Counted from the stretch's first letter, positions 37,001 through 47,398 are shown. The stretch: DNA of 64,000 nucleotides from Dryas octopetala (GCA_963921425.1 OY992837.1:13861896-13925895); one strand, 5' to 3'. Made by a program: numbers and translations. The notes: generated from the sequence alone by a model not told the origin.

Positions 37001-37368
37001 CATCAAAGAGAACAAATCCATTGAGGAAGGCAAGATGTGTATCACATATGAGCCATCAGGAGGGTGAAGGGCCTTCAAATAATGTCCAAAAAGAAGGGCC
37101 ATCTCAGCAGGACAACTTTGAGGGTCCATATGAATATGACAACTTTGAAAGTCCATCTCAGCAAGCCACTCAAGGTCCATCCCAGCCTCAGCCATCCCAA
37201 TCTTGTGGAGACCCCCAACAACAAGCCCAACCTTATGGAGACCCCCAGCCTCAGCAAGCCCAACCTGGCACCAAGAAGGGCAAGAATAAGAAGCCCAAGA
37301 CTGCAAACCAGCTATTCAGGGAGAAGTGTTTGAACTTGCAGAGGGCCACATTTGGATGGTTGGATTGA
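34002..37368 (+). CDS. MULE transposase (mudrA-type) with SWIM and CCHC zinc fingers
   Basis: Catalyses cut-and-paste transposition in the nucleus. Gene model: leader exon ending at 34002 (donor GTAAGT), then coding exons 34453-36734, 36820-36879 and 36967-37368, all GT-AG; about 914 aa. The long frame has no ATG at its head, but splicing puts the last A of the leader exon before TG at 34453 and makes ATG in the context CAAAATGAAA. Residues 10-150 are acidic repeats (ESEDEDDNAEEGE). A MuDR DNA-binding region follows (about 165-290). The DDE catalytic core has GLDGCH at about 374-379, SDKQKGL at about 439 and NYCEAFN with its Glu at about 540. A SWIM finger (CSCKAWDLSGLPCVHA) lies at about 632-647 and a CCHC knuckle (CGNCGEIGHNVRSC) at about 737-750. 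The last exons add a Gln/Pro-rich tail. All key residues are present, so it looks competent. Confidence 0.9.
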
Positions 37369-37437
37369 TGATGTTAAGACAACCAGTCATTTTTTAAGAA
37401 CTTTGATATGGGTGGCAGACAATTGTCAAGATGATGT

Positions 37438-37660
37438 TGGTTTTAGGCTCATTTTGTAAAACTTGCATATTGCCATGTTTTGTGTACTTTGTAAGCAGGT
37501 GTAGATGTTTGGATGTCTTGTGTTGGTTTTAGGCACATTTTGTAAAACTTGCATATTGCCATGTTTTGTGTACTTTGTAAGCAGGTGTACATGTTTGGAT
37601 GTCTTGTGTTGCTTTTAGGCACATTTTGTGAACCTTGGAAGGCTTGTGTTGCTTTTCGGA
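37438..37660. repeat. Tandem repeat, about 86-bp unit, inside the MULE
   Basis: Two near-identical units with TTTTAGGCNCATTTTGTAAAA start near 37438 and 37524; a third partial one starts near 37611. They lie just past the transposase stop, in the probable 3' UTR, between the two convergent genes. Confidence 0.75.
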
Positions 37661-38050
37661 TGATTGTATGCAAGGTATGCAGGGGTTGCATTATATAATG
37701 TCATATTACTGCAAAATTCATGTCCATTTATTTTCTCAGAAAATCTATGTCAATTTATTTCAAATAGGATCAACCATTAATTCATGTCAATTTACTGTCC
37801 AAACCCATGCCAATTCACCTTAGTTTTTCATACTATTCATAATCATATTCATTTCGTTTTCATACCATTCCTAATCAAATTCATTGCATAATATGGAAAG
37901 AAAATCTAAATAATATATACATTGTCAATTTCATTACAAACACAATTTCTCATACTGATGCCCTTAATAGCATAATAACCAACAAAATTCCCCAGGAGAC
38001 AACCATACATTGTCAATTTCATTACAAACCCAGTTGGATATTTTCCATAC

Positions 38051-38506
38051 TTATGCCCTTAATAGCATAATAGCCAAGAAAATTGCCCAGGACACAACCA
38101 GGGCAACCCACAAGCGCTTTTCTCTAGCATTCTCTCTTTCAACCATTACTCTAGGACCCTCAATACCATTAAGCCTTCTCCGCAGCCCATTGATCACATC
38201 CCTTGAACGATCGCACATCTTTGGATCCAGCCACACGAAAAAACCACAACCCGTGTTTTTCTGCAAACCCAACCATTATTATCTCTAACTAAATTATTAA
38301 ACATAAACCATGAACCAGAATCAACCCATAAATCTCACCCCAGTCCACTTTGGACACCCATGAAACCTCCTCCCTGGATTCAAATCTGTCCAGGAGGTGG
38401 ATATTCGTGCAACCAATCCACAGTGGCAGCGCAGTGATGATTCACCATCAGCATCTTCGTTGTGCGTCCTGCTCTGGTAGCTTCGATGGCTGCTGCTTCG
38501 ACTCAT
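38051..38506 (-). CDS. GRF-type zinc finger protein with C-terminal membrane segment, second gene of the MULE
   Basis: Two exons join in phase 0: 38506-38339 (donor GTGAGA) and 38260-38051 (acceptor TTTGCAG), giving 125 aa. The start ATG has the context AAAATGAGT and lies 87 bp inside the right TIR. Residues about 1-30 are Ser/Arg rich. The GRF zinc finger runs CHCGLVARISTSWTDLNPGR, RFHGCPKW, then across the splice to CGFFVWLD, with the spaced CxCG, NPGRRF, GCPKW and CGFF.W elements of the family. A basic/helical stretch follows, then a hydrophobic segment LWVALVVSWAIFLAIMLL near the C-terminus that should span a membrane. GRF fingers are nucleic-acid-binding modules in other proteins; what this one does is unknown. 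It is convergent with the transposase gene, the position mudrB holds in maize MuDR, but I see no similarity to MURB. It could alternatively be a captured host gene. Confidence 0.82.
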
Positions 38507-38592
38507 TTTGAAGAGAAGAGAAAATTGATGAGGGAGAGAGGTAAGCTCGAGCTGAGATAAAGAGATGGGGATTTGAGGAGATAAAGAGGGCC

Positions 38593-38868
38593 AGCTGAGC
38601 TGGCATCGGGTGGGTCCCACATGTGGGTATGTGGCAATTGGGGGCTGTCTAGGTGGAAAAAATGGGGGTGCTGAATGGTCAGGGAGGTCGAAATGACCAA
38701 TATACCCTGCCACATCAGCAAAATAGACGGAAGTTGAGACGGAAATTGGACGAAGAGGTATATTAGAATAACGTTGTAACTGTTAGGGGGTAAATTGATA
38801 AAATTAATAAGTAAGGGGGCACATTAAGAATGGAATCATAGTTCAGGGGGCAAAAATCATAATAAGCC
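38593..38868 (-). repeat. MULE right terminal inverted repeat
   Basis: Complement of 33503-33778 with two substitutions over 276 bp. It precedes the minus-strand GRF gene and probably supplies its promoter. Confidence 0.95.
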
Positions 38869-38935
38869 TTTTATTAAAGGTGGAGATTTTGAATTAATTA
38901 AGCTCAAAATAGGGGATTATGAATAGTTTACATTA

Positions 38936-39756
38936 TATCCCAACCCATTGATTTTTTTTTTGTTAAATATATACCCATTGATATTTGAACATTCATATAT
39001 GACCACACATTTGAGATGAAAGTCCTCAATCAAATTTTTCTTTGGACTGAAGCCATGATCGTGATCTTGTGGGATTCTTCCTTTTTCACAACCATTTTGA
39101 GCCAACTCCATGGATGGGATGGGGGTCTGTTGAAGGTTTTTTATTTTTTTCTTGTGAGAACCCGTTAGAAGTTTTCAAACACACACACACACACACATAT
39201 TTTGCCACAAAGATTGATTGATTTGCCACAAAGATTGATTGAGCTCTGATTTCCTCTGCGAGTTGGGTAAGGAATTGCATGATAAGTAAAAGAGAGGATT
39301 GTTTGATGTACGTTTCACACGCATACAAAGCCTTATTGACCATTGTCACAATTGGTTGTAGGCTTATAGCTTTCAGCCTTTTTCAGTACTGATGCAACCA
39401 TAAGTCAATGACATGCATGAACTTGGTCTAATTACGGGTACAAATTGCATGGATCTTAGTGTCATTCATCTACCAAGGGCACACAAAAAATGGCAACAAT
39501 GTTTCTTTTACAATGTCTAATGACATTGACATCTCCGCCTAGTACAGAGCTACCAACCTCTGGAGTCTGACCACTGAATTCTTCAAACTTGTAGTAAAAG
39601 AAAAAAAAAAAAAAAAGAGTGAAAAAGAAATCAGAAAATGACAACGCAAATGGAATGAAAAGTGATCGGGTAAATGAAAGGGAAATTTTATCAAATAACC
39701 TCTTTTAATATCAAGTTTTTTTATTTTTACTCTCACTTCTAAATTTAATTTTTTCA
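38936..39756. other. Intergenic; no gene seen
   Basis: No supported coding sequence. An (AC)n tract of about 20 bp lies at 39179-39197 and a duplicated TTTGCCACAAAGATTGATTG just after it. Frames of 60-116 codons on the minus strand are low-complexity and unsupported. Confidence 0.4.
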
Positions 39757-40842
39757 AGACTGCTATTTGCACACCCCTAAATTTCTTTTTGCACACCCTT
39801 TTTAAAAAAAAAAAACTCGAGAAAAAATACCATTTAGCCCTCCCTTCACCCACACACCCCCATCCCCATCTCCCCCCTACACACCTCACCCCTCACCCCT
39901 CACCTGCAAATTTCTTTTTTTTTTTTCCTTCTTCACCGTCGAAGCCCACCCCCCACCCTTTCTCTTCTTCTTCTTCCCCCCACCCCAACCACCTCCCCCC
40001 GAGCCCTCCTCTCCTCTCCTCTCCGACTCCTCTCTCATTGCCACCTCCTAATCCCTCCTCCCCCTCCTCCCCACATGCACCACCTACAAACAGCCACCGC
40101 CTGCAGACAGCCAAAACAGCCACCATCACATTCTTCACCTCTCTCTCTATCTCTCCTTCCCTCTCTCTTCTCACCAAACAGACAGCCAAAAGAATTAAAA
40201 AATAAATAAAAAATTGCAGCGGGTTCGGCGGACCAATGCTGAACCCGGTGGTTTCGTTCGACAGGTACCCGCCGAATAGAATAGGATTGTTCGGTGGGTA
40301 CCTACCGAACAAAACCATCGGGTTCGGCACTGGTCCACCGAACCCGCTCCAATTTTTTTTTTAAGTTTTCTTCTCTCCGGCGCTCGATGGTGAGCTAGCT
40401 GGAGGAGCAGTTGTGGAGTGGGCAGGAGAGAGGGGGTGGGTCGGGTTAGGGTGGGGGTGGGGGAGGGAGGGAGGTGGTCGGGGTAGGGGGAAGAAAAAGA
40501 AGAGAGAGTGAGGGTGGGGAAAGAGAGAGCAAGAGAGAAAAAGGGAGAGAGGAGAGAGGGGCAGGGAGAGGGTGGGGTGGTCGCCGGTGGTGGTAGGCTG
40601 CTCGGCGTGGTCGGGGATGGGTGTGTGCCGGAGAGAGGAGAGGTGGGGAGGGAGGTGATCGGGGATGGGTGTGTGGGTGTGTGGGTGTGTGTGTGTGTGT
40701 GTGTATTTTTTTTTTTTTCTATTTAGGAAGAGTGTGCAAAAAGAAAAATAGATTGGGTATAAGGTCTTTTCCCTTGATTTTTTTTTTTTTTTTAAGAAAG
40801 GGTGTGCAAAAAGAAAAAAAAAGGGTGTGCAAATAGCAGCCC
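39757..40842. mobile_element. Non-autonomous TIR element with palindromic core
   Basis: The left end CTGCTATTTGCACACCCC and the right end (complement CTGCTATTTGCACACCC) are inverted repeats. Each repeats a CTTTTTGCACACCC word further in, so the TIR is at least 45 bp. The middle (40218-40346) holds GGTTCGGCGGACC, TTCGGTGGGTACCTACCGAA and complements, able to fold into long hairpins. No clear target duplication was found, so family is open; a MULE-type MITE is most likely. Pro/Ser-rich frames are artefacts of C-rich sequence. Confidence 0.6.
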
Positions 40843-40846
40843 TCAA

Positions 40847-41097
40847 TCTTTTTTGACTTTTTTGGCTAGTTTAGACAAAATTAACCTTTATATATTTTTC
40901 AGAATTCCTCCCACAACCTCTTCTTTCTCTCTCTATCTCTCTCTCTGATCCCCTTCTCCCCACCTCTCCACCTCCCCTCCTCTTTCTTCCTATCTAGTGA
41001 CCACAACCCTCTATAAATTAAAAAGTTATTAAAGTTGGAGAGTTTCTGCAACTAGAAGAGAACAAAGATGATCAAATCTGTCCTCTGATCTCATCGC

Positions 41098-41159
<62 letters not shown>

Positions 41160-41959
41160 CTCTCTCCATTGTCGGCGGCCTCGTTGAAAACCACAAGATC
41201 AAGCTTTTGTGTTTGGTCTCAATAGCTATACTTTTGTGTTGCTTATTGGGTCTTGTACGTGCTAAAATAAGCTATGTTGAATCTTGAAGAAAATGCCAAG
41301 AAGCTAATTAGATATGGGTTGTTGAATCTGCTTACTGGGTCTTTTACAAACTCCTCGTGTTGTATTGATGTAAAAAATTAACATAATAAAATAATTTTTT
41401 TGCTTTAAAAGTTTCATCTTGTTAGATTCGGAGATCATAAAATTTCATCATGTTTACCTTAAAAGCTCGGGATCAATGGAACCCAAATTCATATTAGAAT
41501 TTCGATGGTCGACTATTAGTTGACAAATGTTTGCCACATTAAATGGTGCTACAGCCACTTTAGATAGTGTTGCAGCTGCTTTAATTTGTGTTGCAGCCAT
41601 TACATCATATTCATCTTCTCCCATTTTTTGACACGTTTGTTAAATTTAATTTTTTAGTAGACAAAGTGTCGACATGTCGATCACGTGGCGACATAAAGAG
41701 TGTTTTGGTCCAAAGAGTAAAAAAAAATATTAATTTTGGAGCTAAGAGTCAAAAAAGTAAGTTTGGTATTAAAAGAGATTATTTGATGAAATACCCTAAA
41801 TGAAACGTTATGGGACTTGTAGTTGTAGGAAAAAATGAAAAAAGAAATAAAATTGACAACACAAATGAAGCTCTCAGACTTTACCTAGCAAATTTATGAA
41901 GCAATGGATTATTGGTGGGTTTAGGTTGGACAAGATAGTCTTTTAACAAGAACAATATT
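40847..41959. other. Intergenic with (CT)n microsatellite
   Basis: A CT-rich stretch from 40925 includes an uninterrupted (CT)n of about 52 bp at 41104-41155. The rest is AT-rich without a supported gene. Confidence 0.5.
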
Positions 41960-42542
41960 ATTATGATGTGGCAAATAATTTTGGGGTCCAATCTTGTGTC
42001 ATGAAGTTCCAAAGAAACAAACCAACGGTCTCTCGCTCTAGTGCAGAATCTGAGTATCGTTTCCTTGCCCATGCATGTGTCGTGACAGTATGGTTGAGCT
42101 ATCTATTGGATGAACTTGGTTTTCGGATTGCTTTCCCTATTCTCATGAATTGTGACAACATTAGTGCAACTTACATGGCAGCTAATCCGGTGTTTCATGC
42201 TAGTACTCATCATATTGAGCTCGATTATCACTTTGTTCGTGAGCGTGTTGCTCTTGGAAGCCATAGAGTTCTTTTTGTGCCTTCAGTTGATCAATCCGCA
42301 CCAAGGCCTTGTTCAAGCCACGCCACTTGCAACTTCGGTCCAAACTTTGTCTGCTCTAGGCCGCCAATTTTGAGGAGGAGTGTTAAAAATAATTCTCTAG
42401 AAGTTCACTACCTTGGTTTATAATTCCTTTGTGAATTAGGATTGTGCATTTACTTGTTCCTTAAGCCTCCTAATTGTGTCTTGCTAGGTTAACTCTTGTT
42501 TCCTATATATATATATATATATATATTAACCTAAAGGGCACA
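41960..42542 (+). mobile_element. Copia element 3' end (RNase H, PPT, LTR), fossil
   Basis: The translated start (PTVSRSSAESEYRFLAHA ... HIELDYHFVRERV) is the end of Copia RNase H. A purine tract TTGAGGAGGAG at about 42370-42380 is followed by an LTR-like block starting TGTTAAAAAT (42381) and ending near CACA at 42542. The LTR includes an (AT)n tract at 42504-42526. Only the 3' end of the element is present; it is broken and looks old. Confidence 0.75.
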
Positions 42543-42749
42543 TCAAATGAAGATATGAGACCCTTTCTTGCGCTAGGAAGGCTAGGGCAAGTAAGTTCAC
42601 ATAAGGGTCTGAGCTCATAAGCTCTCTTATCTGAGCGGAGCCAGAGAAAGCACCCTGAAAAAAACGAATTCAGCTCAGCGATTGATGAGGAATAACAGTC
42701 ACGACCTCGAGTTGATTTGTTCACCAAATCTTGTTAAGTTCCATTCAAG

Positions 42750-43411
42750 TAGAGGTATACAATGGGTATGCCCAACCTGTTTAAAATGGGCTCATTTGTA
42801 CTTCATGGCGTGCTCAGGTCGACACAATTATCTTAAACCTTAAGCTCAGTCCAACCTATGGCCCGGTCCATGATGGGTCGCCCGGCCCGGCCCAATTGTT
42901 TATTTTAAAATTTTTAAGTTTTGATAATTATTTATTAATTTTTTAAGTTGTTTAACATCATATTAGAGGGAAATTCATATTTCAATTATAACGATTAGTT
43001 GTATAATTGAGATATTGCCACATAAAGAAACAATTTTAACAAAATATTAATAATTAAATGTTTTATAAAAAAAAATGGAAATTAATAATAAATAACTTTG
43101 GAATAGAATATTTAATTTTTTATTTAATTTTTGGGAAATCCTTGAATTTTAAAAAATATTTTTATTTATGGCCGGAAACAAAAATTTGTTTTTAAAATTT
43201 GAAAAAAATTGTGAAAAGTTAATGTAAACGGGCCAGCCATAATGCCCAAGCCCGTCATGGGTTTGGCCCAACAGGATAGAAACCTTGGCTCAGCCCGACC
43301 CATAAATACGAATCGGGCTTAGCTCGACCCATTTAATGACGGGTCGGGCCGACTTGTAGTGGGTCGTGCCTGTTTTGGATTCGGGTCGGCCCGACCCATT
43401 GTACACCTCTA
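42750..43411. mobile_element. hAT-like MITE
   Basis: Inverted ends TAGAGGTATACAATGGGT and (complement) TAGAGGTGTACAATGGGTCG are typical of short plant hAT elements. The 8-bp flanks CATTCAAG and TATCCAGG agree at 5 of 8 positions with only transitions between them, so the target duplication is weak. The inside has GC-rich GGGTCGGGC / GCCCGACCC words near both ends and AT-rich sequence in the middle. 662 bp, non-coding. Confidence 0.7.
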
Positions 43412-43464
43412 TATCCAGGCTCGGTTTTGTTTGAACCTACGCGAAAGAAAAAGAAGCGATTCAC

Positions 43465-44305
43465 CAACCACTACATTTGTGGATCCCATCAAATCATTAA
43501 AATTGGCAGCTGCTCACTCTGAGGCGGGACCGAGTCTCAATCTCAATGAGCATAGCTTCTACATTTGTTGATCCCACCAAATAATGAAAATTGGCAGCTA
43601 CTTGCTTTGAGGCGGGATCGAGTCACAATTTCAATGAGCACAGCCACTGCATTTGTGGAACCCACCAAATCATTAAAATTGGCAATTACTCGCTCTGAGG
43701 CGAGATCGAGTCCCAATTCAATGAGCACAGCCACTGCATTTGTGGAACCCACCAAATCATTAAAATTGACAACTACTCGCTCTGAGGCGGGATTGAGTCC
43801 CAATTTCAATGAGCACAGCCATTGCATTTGTAGAACCCACCAAATCATTAAAATTGACAACTACTCGCTCTGAGGCGAGATCGAGTCCCAATTTCAATGA
43901 GCACAAACACTGCATTTGTGGATTCCACCAAATCATTAAAATTGGATGAGCACAACCAGTGCATTTGTGGAACCCACCAAATCATTAAAATTGGCAACTA
44001 CTCACTTTGAGGCGGGATCAAGTCCCAATTTCAATAAGCACAATCACTACACTTGTGGATCCCACTAAATCATTAAATTGGCAGCTACTCACTCTGAGGC
44101 GGGTCGAGTCCCAATTTCAATAAGCACAACAACTACATTTGTGGAACTCATCAATTCATTAAAATTGGCAGCTATTTGCTCTGCGGCAGGATCAAGTCCC
44201 AATTTTAATAAGCACACCCACTACATTTGTGGATCCCATCAAATCATTAAAATTGGCGGCTACTCGCTCTGATGCGGGATCGAGTCCCAATTTCAATGAG
44301 CATTT
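43465..44305. repeat. 88-bp minisatellite, about 10 copies
   Basis: Units of 87-88 bp repeat head to tail; the word TTGGC or TTGAC after CATTAAAA falls at 43503, 43591, 43679, 43766, 43854, 43942, 43991, 44078, 44165 and 44253. One unit is shortened (49 bp, near 43942-43991). Each holds ACATTTGTGGATCCCACCAA and a GAGGCGGGATCGAGTCCCAA word. Frames crossing it are repeat artefacts, since the period is not a multiple of three and units are not coding-like. Confidence 0.9.
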
Positions 44306-44830
44306 TCTAAAATATAAAACATTTTGCAAGTTTATTTATCTATTCATTTTTTTGAACTTTTGAATAGTGATAGCAATTCACACCGGCCATTGGACCCCAA
44401 GAAGAACCAAAAAAAAAAAAAAAATCATTCAAACCGGTCAAGCAAGCATGATAATTACAAAAATTCACTTTGATTGAAAGATTTTTCTTTTTTGTTGATT
44501 TTTTTTATTACTACACTTTGATAGCTTTAATAGGCAAAGAAGTGATTACTCATTAGACATTACTGCCTACCACAGATATTAATAAGATGCGTGTACGTAC
44601 GTTGTGGTTAGTTGAATGCGGACACATTCATCTCCGGGCGACCCCTGTGTAACGCCCCTCATTCATGTATCCGATTTCCCATTTTACCCTTTTTGCCTTT
44701 TTAACTTGCCCCCACCCTCGCACCAAACCCAACCCAACACCATTCACTAAGCTCTGCCTGTATACACTGGTTTTTGGGCACATTAGCTTTGCTCACATCA
44801 CCCACAATTTTCCTAATCTCCTCTTTACTC

Positions 44831-44840
44831 ATATAAAAAG
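44831..44840 (+). promoter_or_regulatory. TATA box of the first ARGOS-like gene
   Basis: ATATAAAAAG about 195 bp upstream of the start codon at 45026, followed by a C/A-rich and GA-rich leader. Position and sequence fit a plant TATA box; the transcription start should lie near 44865. Confidence 0.6.
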
Positions 44841-45025
44841 CCTCGCAACCTCACCACCACCACCACCACCACCAAGAAGACCCATTTCTTCCGATTGATT
44901 CGATGCAATGGAGGGTGAAGAGGGAACGTGATCAACAGCGGTTGGATCAATTGGGCGGCCAGGATTAGAGAGAGAGAGAGAGAGAGATTTTGGGTGGCAT
45001 GTGAGAGAGAGAGAGTGTGGGGTGC

Positions 45026-45229
45026 ATGGTCAAGTTTTTCAGCGTGAAATTGGCGATGATAATGGCGGTGTTCACGGTGTCAGTTCTGGTGCTGCCGCTG
45101 GTGGTGCCGCCGCTGCCTCCGCCGCCTTTGATTCTGTTGTTCGTTCCTGTTCTCATTTTCTTCCTTCTCTTTTTCTTGGCCTTGTCGTCTTCCGTACAAG
45201 TGCCCGACATTGACCGCATCCCCATTTGA
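45026..45229 (+). CDS. ARGOS-like (ORGAN SIZE RELATED) protein, copy 1
   Basis: 67-aa single-exon protein with two hydrophobic segments, about residues 9-27 (LAMIMAVFTVSVLVLPLVV) and 35-53 (LILLFVPVLIFFLLFFLAL), joined by the proline motif PPLPPPP. This is the OSR domain of the ARGOS / ARL / OSR family. Those are small endoplasmic-reticulum membrane proteins that promote organ growth and lower ethylene sensitivity. The start is the ATG at 45026: no in-frame ATG precedes it in the leader, and copy 2 has an ATG at the same place. The length is on the short side for the family, which often has a longer, variable N-terminus. The second copy lies 1.5 kb downstream in the same orientation. A TATA box sits at 44831. 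Confidence 0.85.
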   Translation: MVKFFSVKLAMIMAVFTVSVLVLPLVVPPLPPPPLILLFVPVLIFFLLFFLALSSSVQVPDIDRIPI

Positions 45230-45769
45230 TGAGACCAGCGACCAAGTCATGTGTTTTTTCTTCTTTGTTTGCGCTCTTTGTTCTACATCTTGATCTTCGT
45301 CTAGCCTGAGAGAGGGCATGTAGGTCAATTCATGTTGATACTAGTAAATTTTGTCTTTCTTTACTTGGGATAATCTTGAAAAAGCATCAATTTTCCTTGG
45401 ATTTTATTGGGTACTATATATGATATCTAAAAAGGCAATGTGGCAGATCAATTGGTGGTTTTGGACCTTTTGGCCTATAAAATATACATAACAATTTTAT
45501 TTTTGGTTCTTTGGATTGATCGAATTCCGAATTCATCATGTTTCTTAATTTTATTTTGATAAAAATGATGTGCCTTAAGGCCCTTAACCTTTTTTTTTTT
45601 TTTTGGCCAGGAGATGTACCTTAATCTTAAACGATTAAATTTCATAATATATATATTATCCCTTAAGAACAATATTTAGTTTTGCAGAAAATGGGGATTG
45701 GGAATTGGTATCTAATTACCTTTTAAAATGAGATATTTATGAAATGGGAGAATGTGGCCGGAATGCACC

Positions 45770-46385
45770 AGCTTTGCTTTTTTTTTTTTGGTCAAGCAAG
45801 CTACCAGAGGCTTTGCTGAGTACCCAATTTCCTATCATTATGTGGGCCAGCCAGCCCTAAAACCCAATGTAACTTGGCGTAACATTTGTTTCTGTTTTTC
45901 TTTTCAAAAGTGCAGCATCCATCCTAAGTTTACTCATTGTGGTACAACTTCTGGTACAACTTATTCTTTATTTGGGCAGAGCAAATTTCCCAATCATATG
46001 ATATCCCAAATTTTCACCCAAAAAGAAAATTACCCAAATCATATACCCCATTTCCCCCCCCAAAAAGAAATTACCCAAATCATACAAAATTGAAAAGCGT
46101 GCTAAGGCCTTGTGCATCAGAACCCACCTATTATGGGATTGAAGGGTTGGAACTTGGAAGGCATCATAGAACTTTTCTATCCCAAAGATTAATTTACTAG
46201 GACATAACTAGGACTGGGTCCACTATTTCAGTATTAAAAAATATAAAACGAAAGCAAATGATAAAACTATTTGTATTACATTCTTTATTACATTTCTAAT
46301 ATAAGCGAGATTTTTTTGTTATTACATTTCTAATATAAGCGAGATTCACGAATTACGTGTAGTTGTACAGATACAAAGTACCGTA
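45770..46385. repeat. Downstream block duplicated with the ARGOS-like genes, copy 1 (copy 2: 46812-47350)
   Basis: Matches 46812-47350 in order: a T-run then GGTCAAG, TACCAGAGGCTT, TATCATTATGTGGGCCA, TGTGGTACAA, a CATAACTAGGACTGGGTCCA block, and ATTACATTTNTAATATAA followed by CGAATTA. The ARGOS-like gene and about 1 kb downstream were thus duplicated in tandem. Copy 1 has about 500 bp more between gene and block. Confidence 0.75.
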
Positions 46386-46524
46386 TTAATATATATGAGA
46401 TTTACTTGTATAAATGAGTTTCACTTGTAATATTCTGTGTGACCAGACTAAATCAATCAGATCGATGGCCAAGATTAAAGAAAGAAAGATGGAGAGAGAC
46501 AAAGAAAGAGAGACTGTGGAATGC

Positions 46525-46728
46525 ATGGCTGAGTATTTTGGCATGAGATCAATGTTGATAATGGTGGTGTTCACGATGTTGGTTCTAGGGCTGCCGCTGG
46601 TGGTGCCCCCACTGCCTCCGCCGCCCTTAATTCTGTTGTTTGTTCCGGTTCTCAGTTTCTTCTATCTCGTTTTCTTGGCCTGTTCGCCTTCCTACCAAGT
46701 GCCAAACATTGACCACATTTCCATTTGA
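46525..46728 (+). CDS. ARGOS-like (ORGAN SIZE RELATED) protein, copy 2
   Basis: 67 aa, identical to copy 1 at 45 of 67 positions by my count. The PPLPPPP linker and the start of the second membrane segment (LILLFVPVL) are fully conserved, while the N-terminal ten residues are the most changed. The ATG at 46525 aligns with the start of copy 1. In-frame ATGs at 46465 (MAKIKERKMERDKERE...) and 46414 could extend the protein by 20 or 37 residues with a charged N-terminus; the corresponding copy-1 leader is GA-rich and out of frame, so I prefer the short form. A TATAAAT at about 46406 is a possible TATA box only if the shorter starts are used. Role as for copy 1: ER membrane, organ growth and ethylene response. 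Confidence 0.82.
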   Translation: MAEYFGMRSMLIMVVFTMLVLGLPLVVPPLPPPPLILLFVPVLSFFYLVFLACSPSYQVPNIDHISI

Positions 46729-47398
46729 TGATATGATATTGGGAATAAGGATTTACAAATGAGAAATCCATGAAAGGGAGAAATGGGAGAATGTGGAATG
46801 TAACCAAGTCTTAGCTTTTTTTTTTTTTGGTCAAGTTACCAGAGGCTTAGCTAGTACCCATTTGTCTATCATTATGTGGGCCATCCAGCCCTTAGAGACT
46901 TAGGTAGCAGTGAATTTTCATTGTAGCTTGGCGTACCATTTATTTCTGTTTTTCTTTTAAAAAGCGCAACATCTATCCTAAAGTATACTCATTGTGGTAC
47001 AATTTACTCTTTTATTTGGGCAGAGCAAATTACCCAAATCATATTCCCAATTTCCCTCCCAAAAAGAAAATTAACCCAAATCATACAAAATTGAAAAGTG
47101 TGTGCTATGGGGTTGTGCATCAGAACCCACCTATTCATGGGATTTGGAAGGCACCATAGCACTTTTCTATCCGAAAGATTATTTTAGTGGGACATAACTA
47201 GGACTGGGTCCACTATTTCAAACCATAAAATTATTTACACTATTTTTTATTACATTTATAATATAAGTACAATTTACCCCTTATTACATTTTTAATATAA
47301 TTGAGATTTACGAATTATGTATAGTCGTACAATTACGGAGTACGGTTTTATATAAATTTTCAAAATTCCATGTAGTCGTACCGGTATGATTTTAATAT

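Larger units (their letters stand above)
33503..38868. mobile_element. Complete two-gene Mutator-like element (MULE)
   Basis: The element is 5,366 bp with 276-bp terminal inverted repeats (33503-33778 and 38593-38868) and a perfect 9-bp target duplication TTTTATTAA (33494-33502 and 38869-38877). The TIRs differ at only two positions, so insertion was recent or the ends are conserved by activity. It carries a spliced mudrA-type transposase gene on the plus strand and a spliced GRF zinc-finger gene on the minus strand, pointing toward each other. All visible parts look whole. Confidence 0.95.

Noticed and set aside
39539-40846. Pro/Ser/Thr-rich frames up to 161 codons
   Set aside because: C-rich and CT-rich DNA inside a non-autonomous TIR element, with no domain or codon pattern.
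43543-43873. Frames of 102-105 codons with internal repeats
   Set aside because: They follow the 88-bp minisatellite, whose period is not a multiple of three in most units.
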